Source: a virus. From it: DNA of 37,381 nt. Every line of letters starts with the position of its first letter. Positions within the stretch are counted from its first letter, which is position 1. A program made the translations under genes and the position numbers. Shown here piece by piece: positions 22,683-30,807 of the stretch. Below the pieces are notes generated by a model. The model was not told where the DNA came from, searched no databases, and was given only the letters and a program-made list of their open reading frames with translations. The DNA lies in the IMG/VR virus record IMGVR_UViG_3300037587_000151, positions 1 to 37,381 of that record; one strand, 5' to 3'.

Positions 22683-22824
22683 AGAAATGGTTACAATTAC
22701 TAAAGCCCAGCATGATCATCTGCTGAAGAAGGACGACTGGTTGAGCTGTCTTGAACAGGCTGGTGTTGATAACTGGAGTGGATGGGACTACGCTCAGGAG
22801 ATTAAGGAGGAGGAGTGTGATTAA
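22675..22824 (+). CDS. Small conserved-type phage protein
   Basis: This 49-residue frame starts at the ATG at 22675 inside the preceding gene. Residues such as VTITKAQHDHLLKKDDWL and AGVDNWSGWDYAQEI match a recurring type of small phage protein with no known function. Its end overlaps the start of an HNH endonuclease by 8 nt. Confidence 0.65.
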   Translation: MSEEMVTITKAQHDHLLKKDDWLSCLEQAGVDNWSGWDYAQEIKEEECD

Positions 22825-23314
22825 ACAGAGCGATCTGAGGTGTTTGTTTAAGTACAGGAAGAGGGATGGGGAGCTGGTCAGGCGTATCTCTACCTCACCG
22901 AACGCCCCCAAGGGATCTGTAGCAGGAACTATTAACAAAGTTAATGGGTATAGGTATATACACCTAAATGGGTCTAAAAGGACTGCACACAGGCTTGTTT
23001 GGATCTTCCACCACGGACCTATTGGAAAGGGCCTCCAAGTTGATCATATAAATGGAGTAAGGGGTGACAACCGGATTGAGAACCTCCGGCTAGCCACTCA
23101 AAGTGAGAATACTTGCAACAGTAAGCTCACTTCCAGAAATACCTCGGGATTTAAGGGGGTTTGTTGGGACAAGAAGAGGTGTATGTGGTTCGTGAGGGTC
23201 TCGGTCTTTGGCAAACCTAGGGGTTTTGGGTATTATGAAAATTTAGAGTTGGCAGCACTTGTCGCCTCCGAAGCTCGGGAAAAGTATCACAAGGAGTTTT
23301 GTAATCATGGGTGA
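22817..23314 (+). CDS. HNH homing endonuclease with AP2-type DNA-binding domain
   Basis: The 165-residue product starts at GTG 22817 behind AAGGAGGAGGA. The HNH core is visible as TAHRLVWIFHHGPI, QVDHINGVRGDNRIENLRL and TQSENTCNS. The C-terminal SGFKGVCWDKKRCMWFVRV is an AP2/ERF-like DNA-binding domain. This pairing is typical of free-standing phage homing endonucleases. It is inserted between small genes next to the exonuclease, probably as a mobile intruder. Confidence 0.85.
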   Translation: MIKQSDLRCLFKYRKRDGELVRRISTSPNAPKGSVAGTINKVNGYRYIHLNGSKRTAHRLVWIFHHGPIGKGLQVDHINGVRGDNRIENLRLATQSENTCNSKLTSRNTSGFKGVCWDKKRCMWFVRVSVFGKPRGFGYYENLELAALVASEAREKYHKEFCNHG

Positions 23315-23822
23315 CGAGCCTTGGGATGAGTGTGGTTGGACTAAAGCGAGGTATTTTTCGTTCATAAGGTCTGCTTTGAGAGCAGCCACCATGAGATTCC
23401 CCGCTAAGCAGAAGTACCTGAACAAGGCTTGTAGGCCAGCTCCCGCTAACATGAGAGCTAAGTACGTCTGTGATTGTGAGATATGTGGAGAGGTGGTGGG
23501 CAAAAGTAAAGCTGAAGTTGACCACATCAACCCAGCAGGGAGCTTACGTTCCTATGAGGATTTACCAGGGTTTGTTGAGAGGTTGTTCTGTGGCTTTTCC
23601 AACTTCCAAATACTCTGCCCACCCTGTCATGAGATAAAGACGTTGGCCGATAGAAAGGGCCTCACCTTCGAAGAAGCCACTCAGGAGAAGGAGGTGATAG
23701 CATTTACTAAACTTCCAGTTGTAAAGCAGAAGCGTCTCCTGAAAAGGTTAGATGTGACAGCCGAAGACATGAGTAACCAAGATAAACGCACTAACGCGTA
23801 TCGTAAAACCAGAGGAGAGTAG
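23307..23822 (+). CDS. HNH endonuclease of a type common in T7-like phages
   Basis: The 171-residue protein starts at ATG 23307, overlapping the previous stop by 8 nt. It opens with WDECGWTKARYFSFIRSALR, then a zinc-knuckle HNH: CDCEICGEVV, AEVDHINPAGSL, and ILCPPCHEIKT. This family is usually a resident phage nuclease rather than a homing enzyme; it may act in recombination or host DNA degradation. The next ATG follows immediately. Confidence 0.82.
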   Translation: MGDEPWDECGWTKARYFSFIRSALRAATMRFPAKQKYLNKACRPAPANMRAKYVCDCEICGEVVGKSKAEVDHINPAGSLRSYEDLPGFVERLFCGFSNFQILCPPCHEIKTLADRKGLTFEEATQEKEVIAFTKLPVVKQKRLLKRLDVTAEDMSNQDKRTNAYRKTRGE

Positions 23823-24290
23823 ATGTCTAATTTCCGAGCTGTAGCACAACTAAACGATGCCTTTGGCAATACAGAGGTGGGCTGGGATTGGGAACGACTC
23901 CAACGTCAGTTTCATTTGATTGCAGAGGAGTTTAAGGAGAGTCACGATGCTCTCGAAGCACGAGATAAGAAGGAGGTGGTGGACGGGTGTTGTGATCTGT
24001 TGGTAACTGTGTACGGACTCCTACATCTTGCTGGGGTTGATGCTGATGCGGCTATGCGAAGGGTGTCTGCATCTAACTTCTCGAAGCTGTGTACATCTGC
24101 GGAGGTGGCTGAGAAGACAGTGAAACATTATGCCAACCTAGGAGTTAGTGTGTCCCTCCAAGGTGAGCTACCAAAGGCATACGTGGTTGTCACTGAGGAC
24201 TGTCATGACATCTCTGGAAAATTCTATCCACGAGGGAAGTTCCTGAAGAGTGTTGAGTGGAAAGCACCAAGCTTTGAGGGGTTGCTATGA
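23823..24290 (+). CDS. MazG-like nucleotide pyrophosphohydrolase
   Basis: The 155-residue protein has the MazG-type helical signature: IAEEFKESHDAL (acidic metal ligands, about residues 38-49) followed by KEVVDGCCDLLVTVYGLLHLAG. These all-alpha enzymes hydrolyse NTPs or dNTPs, or lower ppGpp-type signals. The last 50 residues form a short beta domain. Context with a second pyrophosphohydrolase, a thioredoxin-like protein and ribonucleotide reductase supports a role in nucleotide pools. Confidence 0.8.
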   Translation: MSNFRAVAQLNDAFGNTEVGWDWERLQRQFHLIAEEFKESHDALEARDKKEVVDGCCDLLVTVYGLLHLAGVDADAAMRRVSASNFSKLCTSAEVAEKTVKHYANLGVSVSLQGELPKAYVVVTEDCHDISGKFYPRGKFLKSVEWKAPSFEGLL

Positions 24291-24628
24291 GTGAGAAGAC
24301 GCCAGATGGTTTAGATCAACACGCCCCAGGGGCTAAGGTGGATGCAGGGAAGAATCGCCTTTCTCTGGTCTTGGAGGCTTTCTCCCGGTCCTTGTGGGCT
24401 GTTGGTGAGGTTGGTACGTTCGGTGCCAACAAATACACGGACAATGGTTGGCTTGAGGTTGAACATGCCCATGAGCGTTACACAGACGCCATGTACCGGC
24501 ACTTAATGAAGGAGGCTATGGGAGAGGATATTGATCTTGATAGCGAGCTTCTACATGCAGCACACACAGCATGGAATGCTTTAGCCCGTTTAGAACTATT
24601 CCTTCGAGCAGGAGATGAAAATGAATAA
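24287..24628 (+). CDS. dATP/dGTP diphosphohydrolase N-terminal-domain protein
   Basis: The 113-residue product matches the small phage family with an N-terminal dATP/dGTP diphosphohydrolase domain: DQHAPGAKVDAGKNRLSLVL, FGANKYTDNGWLEV, ERYTDAMYRHLMKEA and LLHAAHTAWNALARLEL. Members are helical enzymes or regulators of deoxynucleotide pools. ATG overlaps the preceding stop (ATGA). Confidence 0.8.
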   Translation: MSEKTPDGLDQHAPGAKVDAGKNRLSLVLEAFSRSLWAVGEVGTFGANKYTDNGWLEVEHAHERYTDAMYRHLMKEAMGEDIDLDSELLHAAHTAWNALARLELFLRAGDENE

Positions 24629-24884
24629 GGTGTATCTGTTTACCATCCCATTCAGCAAAGACTGTATGCTCCTCAAAGGAGAGCTTGCCCGAGTTGAGGG
24701 TGGGCTAGAGATTGAGGAAGTGAAGTTTCGAGATGACAACCTAGAGCCTACAGAGTTAGCCCAGAAGTTTGGAGTGAGGGGAGTGCCTACGCTGGTTAAG
24801 GTGAATGAGCATGGTACTGTGACGGAAGCTCTGGCGGGATATAAGTACACTCGTGGAACCTTTGAAAAGTTCCTTGAAGCATGA
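24621..24884 (+). CDS. Thioredoxin/glutaredoxin-like protein with a single active-site cysteine
   Basis: The 87-residue protein has a thioredoxin-like fold: the cis-proline segment FGVRGVPTLVKVN and a closing helix GTFEKFLEA. The usual CxxC is replaced by S-K-D-C, so only one active-site cysteine remains. I chose the ATG at 24621, which sits at proper distance from AGGAG; the ATG at 24615 is too close. It lies near ribonucleotide reductase, for which thioredoxin-like proteins are usual reductants. Confidence 0.75.
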   Translation: MNKVYLFTIPFSKDCMLLKGELARVEGGLEIEEVKFRDDNLEPTELAQKFGVRGVPTLVKVNEHGTVTEALAGYKYTRGTFEKFLEA

Positions 24885-25405
24885 CCACGGTTGCCGTGAC
24901 TAAAGTCACAGGGATGGATTTGGCTCGGAAGGCTTGTGAGGCCACTATGCATGGGCAAACCTCAAGCGTGTCTTTGGGGCTGCTTGCTAAATGTGAACAC
25001 AGTCCTCTCCGTACTCAGCTATATTGGGTGGAGTTTAAGAACATCCCAACCTTTGTCTCTGTCCACTTTGTCCGACACAAGATTGGTGTTGAACACTTTG
25101 TGAAGAGTATGCGGGATGATCTCTACATTGACTCAAGTGTTCCTGTAGACCGTAACACGCCAGTTAACCATTGTATGTTGATCAATGCACAGGCTCTGAT
25201 CCAGATGTGTCGGAAGCGGCTGTGCTACAAGTCACACGTCTCTACTGTGGCAGTGTTCAGGCGATTGGTGAGGCGGTTGGTTGAGGCTGAACCAGAGCTT
25301 AAACCCTACCTCGTTCCAGAGTGTGTTTATCGAAACACGTATTGTCCTGAGCCTAGAGAATGTAGGCCAGGCCTTATTAAGGTGTGTAATGCTTATGCAG
25401 AGTAG
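24881..25405 (+). CDS. ThyX-like protein (divergent flavin-dependent thymidylate synthase family)
   Basis: The 174-residue protein resembles ThyX, which methylates dUMP using FAD and folate. HSPLRTQLYWVEFKNIPTF matches the first strand, and VRHKIGVEHFVKSMRDD aligns with the RHRxxS...S.RY signature in degraded form. LINAQALIQMCRKRL fits the nucleotide-binding helix. The usual Gln/Glu-x-Arg near the C-terminus is not recognisable (HVSTVAVFRR). It may be an active divergent enzyme or a non-catalytic relative. ATG overlaps the preceding stop. Confidence 0.65.
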   Translation: MTTVAVTKVTGMDLARKACEATMHGQTSSVSLGLLAKCEHSPLRTQLYWVEFKNIPTFVSVHFVRHKIGVEHFVKSMRDDLYIDSSVPVDRNTPVNHCMLINAQALIQMCRKRLCYKSHVSTVAVFRRLVRRLVEAEPELKPYLVPECVYRNTYCPEPRECRPGLIKVCNAYAE

Positions 25406-25625
25406 GGTGGGGTCTGCTGTAGAACAGGTGCTGAACATTGGCTCTGGGTTCTTCATCTCCCTCCTCCTGTGGTCTTTCATAATCGTCCCTGTGTGGGACT
25501 TGGATGTTTCTATGAATGACAACCTCACCATTACAGGCATCTTTACAGTGGTGTCTGTGGTAAGAGGGTATGTGTGGAGGAGGTTTTTTAATAAATACAA
25601 TTTCTTCAAAAGAGGTGATATGTAA
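25389..25625 (+). CDS. Small membrane protein
   Basis: The 78-residue protein (start ATG 25389; ATG 25395 is an alternative) has hydrophobic segments at about residues 20-36 and 47-62. It ends in a basic tail (RRFFNKYNFFKRGD). QSRVGS ... NIGSGFFISLLL ... VVSVVRGYVWRR matches a recurring phage inner-membrane protein type of unknown function. It overlaps the end of the ThyX-like gene. Confidence 0.65.
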   Translation: MLMQSRVGSAVEQVLNIGSGFFISLLLWSFIIVPVWDLDVSMNDNLTITGIFTVVSVVRGYVWRRFFNKYNFFKRGDM

Positions 25626-25846
25626 TGAACATCAACTGGACACACCCACTCGTATGTGGCAACCCATTCCTGATGCCATTCATGTGGCAGATGGGGATTA
25701 TGCAAACATTGATGGAGGCACAATATGTTGGCATCGGCTCTGGATCTAGCAAGCAGCGTCATCTGGCTGGCAGCAGCACTGGGGACACTGGGGGCCGTAG
25801 GGCTCCTCATCCTCCCCTATCTGTGGTCACAATGGACGGAGGCTAA
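25625..25846 (+). CDS. Small hypothetical protein overlapping the next gene
   Basis: This 73-codon frame starts within the preceding stop (TAATG), behind AGAGGTG. The first 33 residues, rich in Met, Pro and Trp, occupy DNA not used by another gene; the remainder overlaps the 25725 gene in a different frame for about 120 nt. It may be real over its whole length or serve to couple translation. Moderate doubt. Confidence 0.4.
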   Translation: MNINWTHPLVCGNPFLMPFMWQMGIMQTLMEAQYVGIGSGSSKQRHLAGSSTGDTGGRRAPHPPLSVVTMDGG

Positions 25847-25967
25847 GTATGGTATGGATGTTGAGGGAGAGCTCTACCAATCTGTTGTAGATGCCTTAGA
25901 GGAGGCAGAGGGTAGGGCTATTGATATTGTAATTCGTCCTAAGGAGACTAAAGATGTTTCTGAATGA
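25725..25967 (+). CDS. Small single-pass membrane protein
   Basis: This 80-residue protein has an N-terminal hydrophobic helix (about residues 8-33) and an acidic helical cytoplasmic part. It starts at ATG 25725 inside the preceding frame; no good ribosome binding site is seen, which favours coupled translation. Function unknown. Confidence 0.55.
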   Translation: MLASALDLASSVIWLAAALGTLGAVGLLILPYLWSQWTEAKYGMDVEGELYQSVVDALEEAEGRAIDIVIRPKETKDVSE

Positions 25968-26130
25968 GGGTGAGATTAGAGCAATTAAGGAACAAGTCCT
26001 CTCAGACATAGAGGAGGAGGGAGAGGACGGTAATTGGGAAGACGGTTGGGACTCAGGAGCTGAGTACGTCTTAAGTCTTTTCCTGAAAGCTGCTAAAGCA
26101 CATAAGGTGGACACTAAAGATGAAGGCTAA
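25954..26130 (+). CDS. Small acidic hypothetical protein
   Basis: This 58-residue frame starts 14 nt inside the end of the preceding gene, behind AAGGAGA, and overlaps the phosphatase start by 11 nt. It is very acidic (IEEEGEDGNWEDGWD), then helical. Function unknown; the highly acidic character could suit a DNA mimic, which is speculation. Confidence 0.6.
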   Translation: MFLNEGEIRAIKEQVLSDIEEEGEDGNWEDGWDSGAEYVLSLFLKAAKAHKVDTKDEG

Positions 26131-26737
26131 TCTTGTTGGGAGGGATTTCGTGATGGGGGATCTGCACGGTCATTGGGATTTACTCCAGACCTCCTTAAAA
26201 GACCTCCACTTCGACAAGAGCGTAGACCGGCTGTTCTCCACAGGAGATCTTATCGACAGGGGTCCAGAATCTGCCAAGTGCCTAGACCTTATCTATGAGA
26301 ACTGGTTCTTCTCTGTAAGGGGTAATCATGAGGATATGATGATTAAAGCCCTCCTCAACAGGGATGAGGCAATGGCTACCTGCTGGTATATGAACGGGGG
26401 TATGTGGTCTTTTGAGGAAGACCCTGCTTTACTGGAGGCCGTGGCCAGAGATGCAGCTAGCAAGATGCCCCTCTACCTGCAAGTGGGGGACTTTGGCATT
26501 GTCCATGCTGAACCCCCAAAGGATTGGGAGCAAGTGGGAGTTCAAGCAGAAGAGACGACACTTTGGGGGAGAGACATCCTCTCTGCCGGGGTTGGCTTTG
26601 AGATTGAGAACATCTCAAAGGTGTACGTTGGACACACACCTGTCAAAACACCTAGGCAGTTGGGGAACATTATGTTTATAGATACGGGAGCTTTCCATAC
26701 AGGGAAACTCACCATACTGGAGATCCCGCATGAGTAG
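26120..26737 (+). CDS. Serine/threonine protein phosphatase (lambda PPase-like)
   Basis: The 205-residue enzyme has the PPP-family motifs: VMGDLHGHWDLL, STGDLIDRGPES and SVRGNHEDMM, followed by IVHAEPP and YVGHTPVKTPRQ for the remaining metal ligands. These are two-metal (manganese) protein phosphatases; phage lambda encodes one of similar length (221 residues). It may reverse host kinase signalling or act in RNA end processing. PhoH follows with an 8-nt overlap. Confidence 0.9.
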   Translation: MKANLVGRDFVMGDLHGHWDLLQTSLKDLHFDKSVDRLFSTGDLIDRGPESAKCLDLIYENWFFSVRGNHEDMMIKALLNRDEAMATCWYMNGGMWSFEEDPALLEAVARDAASKMPLYLQVGDFGIVHAEPPKDWEQVGVQAEETTLWGRDILSAGVGFEIENISKVYVGHTPVKTPRQLGNIMFIDTGAFHTGKLTILEIPHE

Positions 26738-27428
26738 GTATAGAGAGAAGAATCCACAGCTAGAGCGCATCCAACTTGAACCTCGTAGTGAACACCAACG
26801 AGAATACGTTCAGTCCATCAACGAGCATGTAGTGACTGTGGGGATGGGGTTTGCTGGGAGTGGCAAGACGTACATTGCCTCTACACTAGCAGCTCAGTGG
26901 AAAGTGGGGATTAAAGACAGCACCATCATCCTGTGTCGTCCTAACGTCTCAGACAGCAAATCTATTGGAGCCCTCCCCGGAGATACTCTGGAGAAGATGG
27001 CTCCTTGGATTCAACCCTACACCCAAGTGTTAAAGCAGCATCTGGGGGTGGATAAGGTTGAGGCTGATATGAGAAAGGGTCGTATTGAGGTGTGTGTCTT
27101 TGAGCACATGCAGGGACGAACCTTCGATGATGCTTTTGTAATCCTTGACGAGGCTCAACATACAGCTCCCAAAGAGATGGAGATGTTCCTGAAGCGTATT
27201 GGCGAGAACACCAAGGTGGTGATTGCTGGTGACATCGCTCAGGCTCGTCTAGGAGGTAAGAGTGGCCTGAAGATGCTCTTAGACATGAGGGATGATAGAC
27301 TGGTCCCTGAGGTGAAGGAGTGGATAGGGTTTGTTGAGTTTGATAACCCAGAAGATATTGTACGAAGTGAATTCTGTCGTGGAATCACCCTAGCTTTCGA
27401 TAGATACCATACAGCAAGAGGAGACTGA
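26730..27428 (+). CDS. phoH: PhoH-like ATPase
   Basis: The 232-residue protein is a compact PhoH: Walker A GFAGSGKT (about residues 39-46), CRPNVSDSKSIGALPGD, Walker B FVILDEAQH, and the sensor KVVIAGDIAQ. PhoH proteins are P-loop NTPases common in phages; the E. coli relative is phosphate-starvation regulated and related proteins act on RNA. ATG overlaps the phosphatase stop. It is the short single-domain phage form, lacking KH or PIN domains. Confidence 0.92.
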   Translation: MSRYREKNPQLERIQLEPRSEHQREYVQSINEHVVTVGMGFAGSGKTYIASTLAAQWKVGIKDSTIILCRPNVSDSKSIGALPGDTLEKMAPWIQPYTQVLKQHLGVDKVEADMRKGRIEVCVFEHMQGRTFDDAFVILDEAQHTAPKEMEMFLKRIGENTKVVIAGDIAQARLGGKSGLKMLLDMRDDRLVPEVKEWIGFVEFDNPEDIVRSEFCRGITLAFDRYHTARGD

Positions 27429-27429
27429 T

Positions 27430-27696
27430 ATGTGGTTTAAGAGTAAAGAACGTCCCACCCCTAAGCCACTCCTAGTGGTTGAGAAGGTTGACCGATACAT
27501 GGTTGATGGTAGGATGTTTGGAGAGGAGGCTGCTGCTATTGACTATGCAGAGAATCATGAGCGGAGAGTGTCACTGGCTAACGAGCTTTCGTGGGCAGTT
27601 ACAAGCCTGCGTCTAGGCTCTCGTTGTAGCGGCTCTGAGCTTTATGATGTCATCACCTACCTAGAAACAAAAACATCTATTGAGGAGACTAAATGA
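27430..27696 (+). CDS. Hypothetical small protein
   Basis: This 88-residue protein begins 1 nt after the PhoH stop, behind AGAGGAG. It has a short beta N-terminus (VEKVDRYMVDGRMF) and then helices. Its end overlaps the ribonucleotide reductase start by ATGA. Function unknown. Confidence 0.65.
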   Translation: MWFKSKERPTPKPLLVVEKVDRYMVDGRMFGEEAAAIDYAENHERRVSLANELSWAVTSLRLGSRCSGSELYDVITYLETKTSIEETK

Positions 27697-29795
27697 GCAC
27701 AAACTTACCAACAGATTACCAATCATTCATATATACAAGTCGTTATGCACGGTGGGTTGAACCACTAGGACGACGAGAGTATTGGCCTGAGACTGTAGCA
27801 CGATACCTTGACTACTTCGAAGATCGTATGCAACGCTACAACAGCTTCACACTACCCTCAGAGACGAAAGAGGAACTACGTGAGGCAATCACCAACCTTG
27901 AGGTGATGCCCTCTATGAGGGCTCTCATGACCGCTGGTCCTGCCCTTGAGAAAGATAACATGGCTGGATTCAACTGTGCATATGTGGCTCTTGAGGGTGA
28001 GGGTAAGAAGGTGGAGGTGGAGCATCCTGACCTAGACGAGAAAGTCACCATCAACATCTGTAAGCCTATCGACTTCGATGAGATTATGTATATACTCATG
28101 TGTGGCACAGGGGCTGGATTCTCTTGTGAGAGGCAGTTTGTTGCTAACCTACCTAAGATTGGCAAGAAGCTAAATCGTCGAATCTACATCAGGAACAAGA
28201 CCAACTACCCTGGTGTAGAGAAGGATGAACTCTCTACTCTTAACAAAGACTCCAATACAATACTTGTCTCTGACAGCAAGTATGGGTGGGCTTCTGCACT
28301 TCGTATCCTAATTGTGGAGCTGTACAATGGAAATTTTGATATCAACTGGGACGTTAGTAGTATACGTCCTGCTGGTGCTCGGCTCAACACTTTTGGTGGC
28401 CGAGCGAGTGGACCAGAACCGTTGGTCGATCTCTTCACTTTCGCAAAGGGTATGTTCCAGAACGCAAATGGGCGTAAGCTCACCTCGATTGAAGCGCATG
28501 ATCTGGTGTGCAAGATTGCGGCTATTGTTGTGGTTGGTGGGGTACGTCGGAGTGCTCTTATTAGCCTCAGCAATCTTAGTGATGAGAGGATGAGACATGC
28601 CAAAGATGGAGCTTGGTGGAATGATGAGCCTCAACGGGCTCTAGCCAACAACTCAGCTTGCTACACAGAGAAGCCTGAGATTGGAACTTTCATGCAGGAA
28701 TGGGTTGCTCTTTACAACTCTAAGAGTGGTGAGCGAGGAATCTTTAACCGTGAAGCCTCAGAGAAGAAGGTGTTGGAAAATGGAAGACGAAAGGGTGGCT
28801 TTGATTGGGGTACTAACCCATGCTCCGAGATCATCCTGCGGTCTAAAGAAACTTGTAACCTTTCTGAAATTGTTGTCCGAGCAAGAGACACACTTGACGA
28901 GCTCCAGCGAAAGGTTAGGCTCGCAACAATCCTTGGAACCATCCAAGCCACCCTCACAGACTACAAATACCTGAGCCCTAAGTGGAAAGAGAACAACGAG
29001 GAAGAAGCTCTTCTTGGTGTGTCTATGACAGGTATTATGGACAATCCAATCACTAACGGTATGATCAGCCGAGATGCATACCTGTGTGCTCAACTATGTG
29101 GTGATGAGGGGCTCTACCTAGATGGTACCCTCACCAAACTCAAGGGGGTGGCAATTGAAACTAACAAAGAGTGGGCAGAAAAGCTTGGCATCAATCAAGC
29201 TGCTGCAATTACAGCAGTCAAACCAAGTGGAACCGTGTCTCAGCTCGTGGACTCTGCCTCTGGTATCCATGCTCGTCATAATCCATACTATATTCGGACT
29301 GTAAGGGGCGATAAAAAAGATCCTCTAACACAATTCATGGCAGCAGCAGGATTCCCTATCGAGGATGATTGGATGAATGGAGAGACAACTGCTGTCTTCT
29401 CGTTCCCAATGAAGAGTCCTGATGGCGCTGTATGTCGTATGGACATGACAGCCATTGAGCAACTCAGCCTGTGGATGAACTATCAACGGTATTGGTGTGA
29501 GCACAAACCTTCAGTGACAATCTCTGTCAAAGACCCTGAGTGGATGGAGGTTGGTGCTTGGGTGTATGAGCATTTTGATGAGTGTTCTGGTGTATCCTTC
29601 CTGCCCTTCAGTGATCACACATACCAACAGGCCCCCTATCAAGATTGTACTAAAGAGGAGTATGAGGCCTTCTTGGAGCAGATGCCTGGAGGTGTTGACT
29701 GGACAATGCTGAGTTCGTTTGAGAAGGAGGACACCACGAAGGGTACACAGGAGCTGGCATGTTCAGCGGGAGTGTGTGAAATTGTCGATATCTAA
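27693..29795 (+). CDS. Adenosylcobalamin-dependent (class II) ribonucleoside-triphosphate reductase
   Basis: The 700-residue enzyme is a monomeric class II RTPR. Landmarks are FNCAYVAL with redox Cys95, MCGTGAGFSCERQ, GRASGPEPLVDLF, and NPCSEI with radical Cys377 and Glu379. CNLSE follows with the second redox Cys388, then VKPSGTVSQLVDSASGIHAR, and the C-terminal shuttle pair CSAGVC (Cys690, Cys695). It makes dNTPs and needs only B12, not oxygen, so the host must make or import cobalamin. The thioredoxin-like gene at 24621 could reduce it. Confidence 0.93.
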   Translation: MSTNLPTDYQSFIYTSRYARWVEPLGRREYWPETVARYLDYFEDRMQRYNSFTLPSETKEELREAITNLEVMPSMRALMTAGPALEKDNMAGFNCAYVALEGEGKKVEVEHPDLDEKVTINICKPIDFDEIMYILMCGTGAGFSCERQFVANLPKIGKKLNRRIYIRNKTNYPGVEKDELSTLNKDSNTILVSDSKYGWASALRILIVELYNGNFDINWDVSSIRPAGARLNTFGGRASGPEPLVDLFTFAKGMFQNANGRKLTSIEAHDLVCKIAAIVVVGGVRRSALISLSNLSDERMRHAKDGAWWNDEPQRALANNSACYTEKPEIGTFMQEWVALYNSKSGERGIFNREASEKKVLENGRRKGGFDWGTNPCSEIILRSKETCNLSEIVVRARDTLDELQRKVRLATILGTIQATLTDYKYLSPKWKENNEEEALLGVSMTGIMDNPITNGMISRDAYLCAQLCGDEGLYLDGTLTKLKGVAIETNKEWAEKLGINQAAAITAVKPSGTVSQLVDSASGIHARHNPYYIRTVRGDKKDPLTQFMAAAGFPIEDDWMNGETTAVFSFPMKSPDGAVCRMDMTAIEQLSLWMNYQRYWCEHKPSVTISVKDPEWMEVGAWVYEHFDECSGVSFLPFSDHTYQQAPYQDCTKEEYEAFLEQMPGGVDWTMLSSFEKEDTTKGTQELACSAGVCEIVDI

Positions 29796-29802
29796 TCAAC
29801 CG

Positions 29803-30048
29803 ATGTTATATGTTGTCGAACACAGGTCTGATATAAATAGCCTACTCTCCTCCCATGATATAGATCAGGTGAGTGGGATATATAAGTATTACTCCGGGAG
29901 GTATGGACTTGATGTGGTTATTTGTGAGGCTGGTGAGTTGAGAGACACTATCTGTGGCCACGCCTTCAGTCTTGTCATATTCTACGAGGGTTTATTTTCT
30001 GCCCATCAGATCAACTACGCCCTGAGCCGAGTGAGGAGTGTTAAATGA
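29803..30048 (+). CDS. Hypothetical small protein
   Basis: This 81-residue protein starts at the first ATG after the reductase stop. It is alpha/beta in character (LVIFYEGLFSAHQINYALSRVR). Its stop overlaps the next ATG (ATGA). No family is recognised. Confidence 0.6.
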   Translation: MLYVVEHRSDINSLLSSHDIDQVSGIYKYYSGRYGLDVVICEAGELRDTICGHAFSLVIFYEGLFSAHQINYALSRVRSVK

Positions 30049-30254
30049 GTAATGTACCACATAGACTAATATCAGACATCCGAGACGCCTTGTGGAGTGC
30101 TCAGGAAAACACACAACTCCTTCTTGAGGATCATCTGCTAAAATATGGAGACCTCTCCACAACCAAGAATGATAGTTGGCTGAGGGGTTACTATGAAGAT
30201 CTGGCTGAGTTCAAAAGGCTTGACGAGCAGCTATTGGAGTATTATAATGAGTAG
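30045..30254 (+). CDS. Small helical hypothetical protein
   Basis: This 69-residue, mostly helical protein is coupled to the preceding gene by ATGA and overlaps the HNH gene by 8 nt. Rich in Leu, Glu and Tyr. Function unknown. Confidence 0.6.
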   Translation: MSNVPHRLISDIRDALWSAQENTQLLLEDHLLKYGDLSTTKNDSWLRGYYEDLAEFKRLDEQLLEYYNE

Positions 30255-30807
30255 GTCCCGAGAAGCTCAGGATAAGATTAATGCACGAAGGCGGGAACTG
30301 TGGCCTACCTCAGGCAGGGTTAACATCCGTAAGTATGAGAAGACTAAGAAAGGTTTCTTAGTGAGGGGCTACCGGAACATGCAGTCTAGGGTTGAGGGTG
30401 TACAACACTTGAAGGCTCACCTTTATGTAGGCAAGAGCTTGCTGAGTAGAGAGGCGTTCTACGACTGGGCCTTAAACCACTCACCAGAGTTCCACAGCCT
30501 ATTTGAGGTTTGGGAGTCCAGCGGGTACGACCGTAGACTAACCCCCTCTGTAGACAGGGTGGAGTCTAGTAAAGGGTACGAGTTAGGTAATATGGAATGG
30601 GTGACTCACTCTGAGAACTCTCGTCGAGGCTCCCTATCAAGAGCTTCCACGCCAAGTTACAAACTTAGTGATGATAATTTGCTTGCCATACGGCAAGCTT
30701 ATGGCCGGGGTGGTTGGAGTATGCAACGGCTCGGAGACCTCCACAAGGTATCCTCGGCGACGGTATTTAAAGTTGTACACTTTAAGTATAAGACGGAGGT
30801 GCTATAG
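30247..30807 (+). CDS. Free-standing HNH-type homing endonuclease
   Basis: The 186-residue protein has the phage homing nuclease pattern LSREAFYDWALNHSPEFHSL, then SGYDRRLTPSVDRVESSKGY and ELGNMEWVTHSENSRRG. Here a divergent HNH site is carried by D-R and the N-x-x-W...SEN block. The C-terminal 50 residues (LSDDNLLAIRQAYGRGGWSM ... TVFKVV) look like a helix-turn-helix DNA-binding domain. It sits just behind the ribonucleotide reductase gene, a frequent target neighbourhood. Confidence 0.8.
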   Translation: MSRSREAQDKINARRRELWPTSGRVNIRKYEKTKKGFLVRGYRNMQSRVEGVQHLKAHLYVGKSLLSREAFYDWALNHSPEFHSLFEVWESSGYDRRLTPSVDRVESSKGYELGNMEWVTHSENSRRGSLSRASTPSYKLSDDNLLAIRQAYGRGGWSMQRLGDLHKVSSATVFKVVHFKYKTEVL

